From NCBI GenBank assembly GCA_965198025.1, contig OZ240237.1, positions 1,178,001-1,242,000 on the forward strand: 64,000 nt of DNA, given 5' to 3'. This stretch comes from CAYWWM01 sp965198025 (GTDB lineage: Bacteria; Acidobacteriota; Terriglobia; 2-12-FULL-54-10). A program made the translations under genes and the position numbers. Each line of letters starts with the position of its first letter. Position 1 is the first letter of the stretch. Below, one piece after another: positions 41,785 through 49,426 of the stretch. Under the pieces are notes generated by a model. That model did no database searches. It was not told the DNA's origin and saw only the letters and a program-made list of their open reading frames with translations.

Positions 41785-42814
41785 GCACCTCTACTCCCAG
41801 CACTTCCTGAATCGCATGCAGCACCTGTTCCGTTTGAATCTGTGCCATGATGTCCGCCGATATAGCAGATCGGCTGTGCGAAGTAAGCGCCCCGTTGGGA
41901 CGCAAAGATTTCTGGCGTGGTCCATAAGGTCCGTTCCGGCATGGGTCTGTCGGGCCGAACAGGCCCACGGTTGGAACACCGAGAGCGGCCGCCAGATGCA
42001 CAGGACCCGTGTCTGGCCCGACCATCAGGCGGCTGCGCCGTAGCAGAGCGATCAGTCCGGGAATCTCGCCCGAATAGATGCAGGGATGAGAGTACTGACA
42101 GGCTAGGGTTACTCGCCGCCCGAGATCCTCTTCGCCTGGCCCGCAGTTGAGCACGACGGGCAGGGAATGTTCCTGTGCAAGGTTATCGCAAACCTGTGCG
42201 TACCTCTCCGCCGGCCAGATCTTCGATCGCCATCCCGCACCGGGATTGATCACCGCCCAGCCGTCATGCGAAAGTCCGGGGGGAAGCAATGCAGGATTTC
42301 CGGGCGGGAGAGGAAACCGGACTGGCCCAGACCTCGCTCCGAGCGCCGTTGCTAGCGCCAAGTTTGTCTCGACCATGTGAATCGTTCCCGTCGCTGCCAC
42401 GCGGCGCGTGTAGAACACACCGCAAGACGGTTCCTTGAGCCACGGGCTCTCCAATCCGAGAATTTCTCTCGCTCCGCTCAGATAACAGGCCACAGCGGAT
42501 TTGATCGAGGCCTGTAAATCGAGCGCCAGGGCATAGCCCCGCTCCTGAAGCCCTCCGAGCGCATCGCGCATGCCCCGCCAGGTGTCGGCCGATAAGGGTT
42601 CCTTTCTCCACCCCAGCGTGTCCAGATGCACGATGCGTGAAACATATGGAATCCCTTCCAGCAGCGGTCCCCAGCGAGGCTCAACTAGCCAGTCGACTTC
42701 CCACGTCGGAAAACTCTCCTCAAGACTTGCCAGCACCGGCAGTGAGTGCAGGATATCTCCCATGGACCCGAGCCGCACGATCAGAATCCGTCGTCTATCC
42801 GTCATCCCATTCAC
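41777..42814 (-). CDS. waaC: Lipopolysaccharide heptosyltransferase I (GT9)
   Basis: 345 residues. GT9 start RILIVRLGSMGDILHSLPVL, middle AVINPGAGWRSKIWPAERYA, and donor-binding MVGPDTGPVHLAAALGVPTV with FGPTDPCRNGPYG. It is expected to add the first L-glycero-D-manno-heptose to Kdo of lipid A. Its ATG overlaps the stop of gmhB (ATGA) and its end overlaps the ICMT-like gene. Assignment as type I rests on resemblance and context with gmhB and waaF. Confidence 0.87.
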   Translation of the reverse strand: MNGMTDRRRILIVRLGSMGDILHSLPVLASLEESFPTWEVDWLVEPRWGPLLEGIPYVSRIVHLDTLGWRKEPLSADTWRGMRDALGGLQERGYALALDLQASIKSAVACYLSGAREILGLESPWLKEPSCGVFYTRRVAATGTIHMVETNLALATALGARSGPVRFPLPPGNPALLPPGLSHDGWAVINPGAGWRSKIWPAERYAQVCDNLAQEHSLPVVLNCGPGEEDLGRRVTLACQYSHPCIYSGEIPGLIALLRRSRLMVGPDTGPVHLAAALGVPTVGLFGPTDPCRNGPYGPRQKSLRPNGALTSHSRSAISADIMAQIQTEQVLHAIQEVLGVEVRG

Positions 42815-43491
42815 TGTTCACTGCCCTCCACTCCGTGATTGGCCAAAATCCAACGCACGGCTTGGTAGGCGTTTTCTGCGATATGGTCCGGTTGCGTGAT
42901 GGTATTGATCCTATCGTCTTCAAATTCCGCTCGCCCGACGCCTGTCAGAACCAAAACGCTGCGCGCGCCAACACGTTTGCCCGCCAGCATATCAACGAAT
43001 CGGTCACCGATCATGAAGGAGCGTTCGAGGTCCACGCCGAACTCTCTTGCCGCCGTTTCGAGCAGGCCTGCGGCCGGCTTTCGGCAATGGCAGACCATTC
43101 GGAACCGCGGGACTGATGCCTCTGGATGGTGCGGACAGTAGTAAATCGCGTCGAGCCGCCCGCCGCCTATTGCGATTCGTCGTGTAAGTTGACGATTCAC
43201 GCGGCGGACAAGCGATTCCGGAATCAGTCCTCGGCCGATTCCGGATTGGTTCGTTACGACGATGGCCCGCAGTCCGGCTTCGTTCACCAACCGCACGGCC
43301 CGCGCGGCGAACGAATACACCCGGAAGTCCTCTGCGTTGCGTACGTGACCGATTTCTTCATTGAGCGTTCCATCCCGGTCGAAGAAAACGGCTCCCGGCG
43401 TGCATGTTGGGACCACTTCTGTTGCCACAAATCGCTGGCGGGCGACGCGACGCCTCCGAGAAGACTTCGATGTTGACAGAATTCGGGTCAT
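42811..43491 (-). CDS. gmhB: D,D-heptose 1,7-bisphosphate phosphatase (HAD family)
   Basis: 226 residues from ATG 43491, which overlaps the waaF stop as ATGA. The HAD nucleophile motif is FFDRDGTLNEE (residues 36-46), the second motif VVTNQSGIGRG, and the zinc-binding cysteine/histidine cluster is YYCPHHPE with CHCRKP. GmhB removes the C7 phosphate in ADP-heptose synthesis. About 33 residues precede the domain. It supplies heptose for the two flanking transferases. Confidence 0.92.
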   Translation of the reverse strand: MTRILSTSKSSRRRRVARQRFVATEVVPTCTPGAVFFDRDGTLNEEIGHVRNAEDFRVYSFAARAVRLVNEAGLRAIVVTNQSGIGRGLIPESLVRRVNRQLTRRIAIGGGRLDAIYYCPHHPEASVPRFRMVCHCRKPAAGLLETAAREFGVDLERSFMIGDRFVDMLAGKRVGARSVLVLTGVGRAEFEDDRINTITQPDHIAENAYQAVRWILANHGVEGSEQ

Positions 43492-44633
43492 CGAGCGCAG
43501 TTTTCCTCTCGGGCCGAGTGCTCGCTCCACGTTCGTTCCAGTAACGACCGTGCAGCGTCAAATACTTCCTCGACCGAAACCGAGTTCATGCACCGATGAT
43601 CGATCGGACAGTGTCGAAGCAAACATGGGCGGCAATCGGCTTCCCCCGCAATCAGTTGTGTGCATGCCCCTAGCGGACGCGTTGCCTGCTCGTCGGTCGG
43701 GCCGAAGATTGCCAGCGTCGGTACTCCGAACGCAGCCGCAACATGCATAGCTCCCGTGTCGTTGGTGATATAGAGATCGCACCCCGGAATCAGAGTCAGA
43801 AAATCGGAGAGCGACGTCTTGCCCGCTAGTGAAAACGCTAACTCTCCCGCATTGGGAAGGAGAGATTCGGCGAGCTCTGCTTCATCTTTCGATCCAAAGA
43901 AAACCGCGACGGCACCCAGCTCCCTGCCGAGCCGCCGAGCCAGTTCAGCGAATCGCACGTCATGCCAACGCTTCGCGGTGCCAAACGCAGCTCCGGGGAT
44001 GATTCCGATCACCGGCTTCACGTCGACGGATTCATCTCTTCTTTCCTGGATCGACCCCGCGACGTTCTTCCTGCGCAATTCCGCCAGCCGGATCCGTGCT
44101 CGTGCCCGCGCTCCAGGCGTCAAGGGAAGAGAAATCTCACGGACCTCCGCGTATCCTTCGATCAGGCCGAGACGCCGCAACAGTTCCATATAGTAGTGCG
44201 CTTCATGGCGCGGCGTTTTCCCCCGTCGGGGTACTTCGACCGGATGGGTTAGCAACAGGCGCCGCCCGTGCCGGGCGTACCCGGCTCGAACGGGAACGCC
44301 GGCCAGAAGCGCCAGCAGCGCAGCGTCAAACGCATTTTGAAACAAAATCGCCGCATGGAACTTCTCTTGTCGCAGCTCGGAGGCCATACGCCACCTGCCG
44401 CTGACCCCGCGGTGCGCACCATGCGCATCATACGCAACCATGCGGCATCGGAGCTCATCCTCAGGAAATAGATCGAGTACCCAAGGTCTTGCCACAAGAA
44501 CCAGCTCCGCGTCTGGAAGAGCGCTGCGCAAAGCCCGCAGGGCTGGGAGGCACATGACAGCATCCCCGATCCAGTTCGGCGTCCGGAGCAAGAGTTTTGC
44601 TCGGGTCAAGTCGTCTTTATGTAGCGGCTTCAT
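43488..44633 (-). CDS. waaF: Lipopolysaccharide heptosyltransferase II (GT9)
   Basis: 381 residues. Opens with LLLRTPNWIGDAVMCLPALR, the usual WaaF start, and carries PGAAFGTAKRWHDVRFAELA and TNDTGAMHVAAAFGVPTLAI, followed by CxxC-rich CRPCLLRHCPIDHRCMN typical of WaaF. Adds the second core heptose. It overlaps lpxK and gmhB by 4 bp each, so translation is probably coupled through the run. Confidence 0.91.
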   Translation of the reverse strand: MKPLHKDDLTRAKLLLRTPNWIGDAVMCLPALRALRSALPDAELVLVARPWVLDLFPEDELRCRMVAYDAHGAHRGVSGRWRMASELRQEKFHAAILFQNAFDAALLALLAGVPVRAGYARHGRRLLLTHPVEVPRRGKTPRHEAHYYMELLRRLGLIEGYAEVREISLPLTPGARARARIRLAELRRKNVAGSIQERRDESVDVKPVIGIIPGAAFGTAKRWHDVRFAELARRLGRELGAVAVFFGSKDEAELAESLLPNAGELAFSLAGKTSLSDFLTLIPGCDLYITNDTGAMHVAAAFGVPTLAIFGPTDEQATRPLGACTQLIAGEADCRPCLLRHCPIDHRCMNSVSVEEVFDAARSLLERTWSEHSAREENCAR

Positions 44634-45817
44634 AGGCGGCCGAGTCTGTTTCTCGCAACAAAGCGGTCTCGTCGATTCTCCCCTTTCTGCGCTGGCTGGT
44701 CTGGCGGTTCTCCTGCAAGCTCTTCAGACAAACCGGTGGGACCTGCCAGGCGAAGATCCAGCCGTTCCGAGATCCACCGCAGCAGGCGAGATTCATCCGC
44801 TACCTTGAGATCGGTTTCTGCCCAGTAGATCGGCGGACTAGAATCCACCCCCGGAGGCAGATTTAACCAATCCTTTTCGGTTGTGACCAGGCAATCGGCT
44901 TTCGCAACCTCCGCGAGCCCCTGCACCGCCTGCAGATCGGTTATGCTGTAGCGATGATGGTCCGGAAATGTTCGATGGCCGAGAACGGGAATATCACAAT
45001 GCTCCAGGGTCCGAAGGAAACCGTTCGGGTTGCCGAGTCCGCAGAAGGCCAGCGGGCGGAACGATCGGAATTCGTTTGCCGAAATCAAGCTGCCATACTT
45101 CGCACGGAAGCCAGTCAACTGCGTGCGCGCCGTAAAGAACTGGGCGGTAGGATTCCAGCGAAGCAATCTGGTTCGCAACGCCTCTACGGAGTTCGGATGT
45201 GGTGCGGACGGCGCGAGTTCGCAACGGGTCAGCAAGATCGCATCGGCACGGGCAAGAGAGGTCGGAGACTCGCGCAGAAGGCTTTGGAATAGACTGCGAC
45301 GTCCCCACGGATTGTCTGCGTCCACGAGCACCAAGTCGAGATCGCGGTGCAGCGCCAGATGCTGAAAGCCGTCGTCGAGCAGGTGAATCTCGACCGGGAA
45401 CAGCGCTTCCAGACGTCTCCCGGCATCGTACCGCGATGCGGACACCCCAATTGGGATTTCCATTGGGTCCGGAAGATTGCGCAGGTACAATCGCACCTCT
45501 TCTCCGGCGTTGGCAGCATCTTCGGGAGTAGTTCCCGGAGGGATGACTTGAACGCGTTCGCGCGAAGTGCGGCGGTAGCCCCGGGTCAGAATGGAAACGC
45601 GGAGCGAGCGCTCCTGGAGGCGACGCGCCAGCCAGATTGTAAAGGGAGTCTTGCCGGAGCCGCCCCAGGCAATGTTTCCGACGCTGATCACCTTGCCGTG
45701 CAGCCGTTTCCGCGCCAGCAAGCCGTTCCGGTAGAGGCTGACTCGCAGTCGAGCGGCTCCGTTCCAGAGCGCTGCGACTCCGGTGGCAGCCTGCGAAATA
45801 ATCCAAGGTGCATGCAT
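44630..45817 (-). CDS. lpxK: Tetraacyldisaccharide 4'-kinase
   Basis: 395 residues, somewhat longer than usual because of a C-terminal tail. Walker A is VGNIAWGGSGKTP (GGSGKT at 52-57); LLDDGFQHLALHRDLDLVL is the family's central block. It phosphorylates the lipid A precursor at the inner membrane; the N-terminal hydrophobic part may insert into the membrane. Gene order waaA-lpxK-waaF follows the lipid A/core pathway. A 50-bp gap separates it from waaA. Confidence 0.93.
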   Translation of the reverse strand: MHAPWIISQAATGVAALWNGAARLRVSLYRNGLLARKRLHGKVISVGNIAWGGSGKTPFTIWLARRLQERSLRVSILTRGYRRTSRERVQVIPPGTTPEDAANAGEEVRLYLRNLPDPMEIPIGVSASRYDAGRRLEALFPVEIHLLDDGFQHLALHRDLDLVLVDADNPWGRRSLFQSLLRESPTSLARADAILLTRCELAPSAPHPNSVEALRTRLLRWNPTAQFFTARTQLTGFRAKYGSLISANEFRSFRPLAFCGLGNPNGFLRTLEHCDIPVLGHRTFPDHHRYSITDLQAVQGLAEVAKADCLVTTEKDWLNLPPGVDSSPPIYWAETDLKVADESRLLRWISERLDLRLAGPTGLSEELAGEPPDQPAQKGENRRDRFVARNRLGRL

Positions 45818-45867
45818 GTTTGTACGCCGGTGTTCCCTGCTCTGCCTCAGCCAATCTATTCCCTTGC

Positions 45868-47262
45868 CTACGGCAATGGTCTGGCATCCACGGCCGACGC
45901 TTCCGAAAATTTTGCAGCGCTGGCCTTCGGAGCGTCCGGCGGACCGCCCAACCCGCCAAGCTCCTGCCGAATCCGATCTATCGGATTCAGCTTGTTCTCC
46001 ACGAGACTCTGAGCAGCCTCTCCCATATTCCGGCAGATGGCTGGGTTTCGGAAAAGGTATCGCAGAACCGCAGAGAGTAAGGAAGCATCCGGGATTTGAA
46101 CAGCGGCTCCCATCCGGGCTCCCTCCACATTTGAATTACGGACGTCCCGGAGAAAAGCATCGGCAATGTCCTGGAAGTTAGCCATCGACGGGCCGATTAC
46201 AATGGCCTTGCCGAGGCAAGCGGGTTCCAAGATGTTATGTCCGCCGGTGGGAACGAGCGTCCCGCCCACGAAGGCAACATCGGCCACGTCGTAGACAGCT
46301 CCGAGCTCGCCGATGCTGTCCAATAGCAAGACGCCGGGAAGCTCCAACTTCGGCTGGGGGACTGAGGAGGACGGGATTGCAGAGAAAGCCGAGCGACACT
46401 GGAACGGGATCCCTGCGGTTCGCAGTTCTTCGGTGACGGCGGCGAAACGCTCGGGATGGCGCGGAGCAAGGATCACCCAGAGGCGTGGGAATTCACGTCT
46501 CAATTCCTGAAACGCCGCCGTCAGAAATTTCTCTTCGCCGGGCATGGTGCTGCCAGCAACCAGAATCGGCCCGGCGCCGGCTTTCTCCGCCAAGGCGCGC
46601 AATCGAGGGACGATGGGAGAGAACGAGGGACGGATCGCATACTTCAGATTTCCGGCGACTTGCACCTTTGTCGGTGGGGCGCCGAGAGCCAAGAACCGCT
46701 TCGCGTCACGCTGACTTTGGGCCAGTATTGCATCCGGCTGAGTCAAGACACGCTGCCAAAAGAACCGGCTGGCCCGATAGCGGGGAAAAACCCGGTCCGA
46801 GATGCGCCCGTTCACCAGAAGCAGCCGAACGCCGGCCCGCTTGGATTCGCGGAAGAGGTTCGGCCAAAGCTCGGTTTCCATTACCAGGATCGCCTGGGGT
46901 CGAATGCGGCGGATAAACCGGCGGCAAATCCAGGCCAGATCAAAGGGAGGGAACAAGACTTCGTCACCGCTGGAAAGACTCTCGCGGGCTGCCTGCCAGC
47001 CGGTGCGGGTCGACGTAGTAACCACAACGCGAACCTTTGGGGAATGGGAGCGGAGGTCGTGAAACAGTGGCACGGCCGCCTTCACCTCGCCCAGAGAGAC
47101 GGCATGGAGCCAGACGGTGGGACGGTGTTCCGAGCCGAAGGAAGGGATCAGTCCAAGCCTTTGCCGCAGGCCCGGCAAACGGCCTCGCCAGGCGCGGTAC
47201 GCCAGCCAGGGACTCAGCAAAAGGGCCAGAGGCCAGGACAACAGGTTGTAAATCAAATACAT
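45868..47262 (-). CDS. waaA: 3-deoxy-D-manno-octulosonic acid (Kdo) transferase
   Basis: 464 residues. The N-terminal membrane anchor (LIYNLLSWPLALLLSPWLAY), WLHAVSLGEVKAAVPL, AILVMETELWPNLFRESKRA, and the donor-binding FVGGTLVPTGGHNILEP define KdtA/WaaA, which attaches Kdo to lipid A precursor. It is the first gene of the minus-strand LPS run. A perfect -10 box TATAAT on this strand lies at 47364-47359, but no matching -35 is seen. The 237 bp upstream are shared with divergent bshB1 and hold no other gene. Confidence 0.94.
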   Translation of the reverse strand: MYLIYNLLSWPLALLLSPWLAYRAWRGRLPGLRQRLGLIPSFGSEHRPTVWLHAVSLGEVKAAVPLFHDLRSHSPKVRVVVTTSTRTGWQAARESLSSGDEVLFPPFDLAWICRRFIRRIRPQAILVMETELWPNLFRESKRAGVRLLLVNGRISDRVFPRYRASRFFWQRVLTQPDAILAQSQRDAKRFLALGAPPTKVQVAGNLKYAIRPSFSPIVPRLRALAEKAGAGPILVAGSTMPGEEKFLTAAFQELRREFPRLWVILAPRHPERFAAVTEELRTAGIPFQCRSAFSAIPSSSVPQPKLELPGVLLLDSIGELGAVYDVADVAFVGGTLVPTGGHNILEPACLGKAIVIGPSMANFQDIADAFLRDVRNSNVEGARMGAAVQIPDASLLSAVLRYLFRNPAICRNMGEAAQSLVENKLNPIDRIRQELGGLGGPPDAPKASAAKFSEASAVDARPLP

Positions 47263-47499
47263 GCTAGGCTACTTTCACCGTCCGTGTACCATGATACTGG
47301 CCAACTGGAATACGCCCATGATCTCAGCCCGTTCGGGTCCGGGAACCTGCAACGGACTATTATACGGCTTCTGTACTCAGGCAGGTTAGCTGCGCCCAAA
47401 TCCTCAGACCCATTCCGGGTTACGGTGGCTGGATGGGCATGCAAACCTTGACAGTCTTCTGAGCCATCAGTCATTCTCAGAATCAGGATCGGAACTGCT

Positions 47500-48261
47500 A
47501 TGAAACCACCACTTGATGTGTTGGCGTTCGGGACGCATCCGGACGATCTCGAACTCTGCTGCGGGGGAACGCTGATTTTGCTGGCAAGCCGGGGCTACCG
47601 TGTCGGGGCCGTTGACCTGACGCGCGGTGAGCTTGGCACACGGGGCTCGACGGAAATCCGCGCGCAAGAGACGGCGGAGGCGAACAAGATCCTTAGAGTC
47701 TGCTTGCGAGAAAATCTCGGGATTCCGGATGGGAACATCGAGAAAAGCCAGGAAAACCTGCGCCGGGTAATCCAGGTACTGCGCGAGCACCGGCCTCGTC
47801 TGATACTGGCTCCGTTCTGGCAGGAACGCCACTTTGACCACATTCATGGAAGCGAATTGGTGGCTGAAGCTGCGTTCTACTCGGGATTGGCCAAGATTGA
47901 TACGGGACAGGAATGTTTCCGACCCTTCCGTGTCCTTTACTACATGGGACGCATCGGGTTTCGGCCATCCTTTGTGGTAGACATTTCCGACACGTTTGAG
48001 GACAAGATGCGAGCGTTGTGCAGCTATCGGTCGCAATTCCATAGTGGAGACACGAATAACACGGACGGACCGGAAACACTCATCAGCACGCCGTACGCAC
48101 TGCAAGTCATCGAAACCATGGCGCGCCACTATGGGGCGATGATCGGGGCACCCCACGGCGAGCCGTTCCTAACGCGCGAAGTCCTGGAGATTTCCGATCC
48201 GGCCGCATTTTTCCGGGAATTTCCTGACAGCAAACTCCCCCACCTGTTTCCGCAGGAATGA
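47500..48261 (+). CDS. bshB1: Bacillithiol biosynthesis deacetylase BshB1
   Basis: 253 residues, PIG-L/LmbE fold. Zinc motif THPDD (12-16) in FGTHPDDLELCCGG, GELGTRGSTEIR, APFWQERHFDHIHG with the third ligand histidine. It removes acetate from GlcNAc-malate made by BshA. The closeness to bshA (37 bp) and the sequence GTHPDDLELCCGGTL support BshB1 over other LmbE proteins. BshC, for the last step, is not in the window. Confidence 0.94.
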   Translation: MKPPLDVLAFGTHPDDLELCCGGTLILLASRGYRVGAVDLTRGELGTRGSTEIRAQETAEANKILRVCLRENLGIPDGNIEKSQENLRRVIQVLREHRPRLILAPFWQERHFDHIHGSELVAEAAFYSGLAKIDTGQECFRPFRVLYYMGRIGFRPSFVVDISDTFEDKMRALCSYRSQFHSGDTNNTDGPETLISTPYALQVIETMARHYGAMIGAPHGEPFLTREVLEISDPAAFFREFPDSKLPHLFPQE

Positions 48262-48298
48262 GTACTGGAGCCAAGCGAAGCAACCCTGAGGACCAGCC

Positions 48299-49426
48299 AT
48301 GAAGATCGGCATCACTTGTTATCCGACCTACGGAGGAAGCGGCGTAGTCGGTACGGAACTGGGAATCGAACTCGCTGAGCGAGGCCACGACGTCCACTTT
48401 ATCGGATCGGCGTTGCCCTTCCGGTTACGGCAACCGAATGAACACACCAACTTCCACGAAGTCGAGGTCCTTAGCTATCCGCTATTCGAATTCCCGCCGT
48501 ATGATCTGGCGCTCGCGACTAAGATGGCCGAAGTGGCTAAATCGGAAAATCTGGATCTGCTCCACGTCCACTATGCGATCCCGCATTCGGTAAGTGCATT
48601 TCTGGCGCGGTCCATGCTTGCCCCGAAGAAATTACCGTTCATCACGACGCTCCACGGGACCGACATCACACTGGTCGGGGTAAATAGTTCCTACTGGGGC
48701 ATCACAAGGTTTGCCATTGAACAGAGCGACGGGGTCACGGCTATCTCCCGGAACTTGTACCGGAAGACGTTGCAGGAGTTTGAAATACGCACGAATATTG
48801 AAGTAATTTATAACTTCGTTAACTGCGACAAATATCGCTGCCGCAGGGAAGGAGAACTGCGAGCCAAGTATGCTTCCAGAGGCGAGAAGATCCTGGTGCA
48901 CCTGTCGAACTTCCGCCCCGTGAAACGCGTGGGGGACGTGATCGAGATCTTTGCGCGAGTCCACGAGCGGATTGCGTCAAGACTCCTCCTGGTGGGCGAT
49001 GGGCCGGACCGGGCAGCGGCGGAGGTGCTGGCGCAACGGAAGGGAGTGCGGGAGGATATCGTCTTTCTGGGCAAGCAAGAAAATGTAGAGGAGACGCTTG
49101 GAATTGCTGATATTCTTCTATTGCCGAGTGAGATGGAATCATTCGGTTTGGCGGCGCTCGAAGCAATGGCGTCGGAAGTGCCGCCTATTGCCTGCCGCGT
49201 AGGAGGCGTGCCCGAATTAATCACGGACGGCGTAGACGGGTTCTTGGCTAAGGTAGGAGATGTGGGGACCATGGCTGAATGCGCGTTGCGGCTGCTTTCC
49301 AATTCCGACCTTTTCGGTGAGATGGCCCGGGCCGCCCGAAAGACGGCCCAAAGCAGGTTTTGTTCGACGCGAATCATTCCTCAATACGAGAACCTCTACC
49401 GCCGGGTGCTGGAGCGAGCGAGATGA
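48299..49426 (+). CDS. bshA: N-acetyl-alpha-D-glucosaminyl L-malate synthase BshA
   Basis: 375 residues, GT4 glycosyltransferase. The start KIGITCYPTYGGSGVVGTEL, LLHVHYAIPHSVSAFLAR and TLHGTDITLVG are BshA hallmarks; the donor site has HLSNFRPVKRV and PSEMESFGLAALEAMA. It joins GlcNAc to L-malate, the first step of bacillithiol. Its stop overlaps the start of the following PIG-L gene (ATGA), so these three genes form one unit. Confidence 0.96.
   Translation: MKIGITCYPTYGGSGVVGTELGIELAERGHDVHFIGSALPFRLRQPNEHTNFHEVEVLSYPLFEFPPYDLALATKMAEVAKSENLDLLHVHYAIPHSVSAFLARSMLAPKKLPFITTLHGTDITLVGVNSSYWGITRFAIEQSDGVTAISRNLYRKTLQEFEIRTNIEVIYNFVNCDKYRCRREGELRAKYASRGEKILVHLSNFRPVKRVGDVIEIFARVHERIASRLLLVGDGPDRAAAEVLAQRKGVREDIVFLGKQENVEETLGIADILLLPSEMESFGLAALEAMASEVPPIACRVGGVPELITDGVDGFLAKVGDVGTMAECALRLLSNSDLFGEMARAARKTAQSRFCSTRIIPQYENLYRRVLERAR

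Noticed and set aside
47448..47477. TTGACA at 47448-47453 as a bshB1 promoter
   Set aside because: No acceptable -10 box lies 16-18 bases downstream (CATTCT at best).
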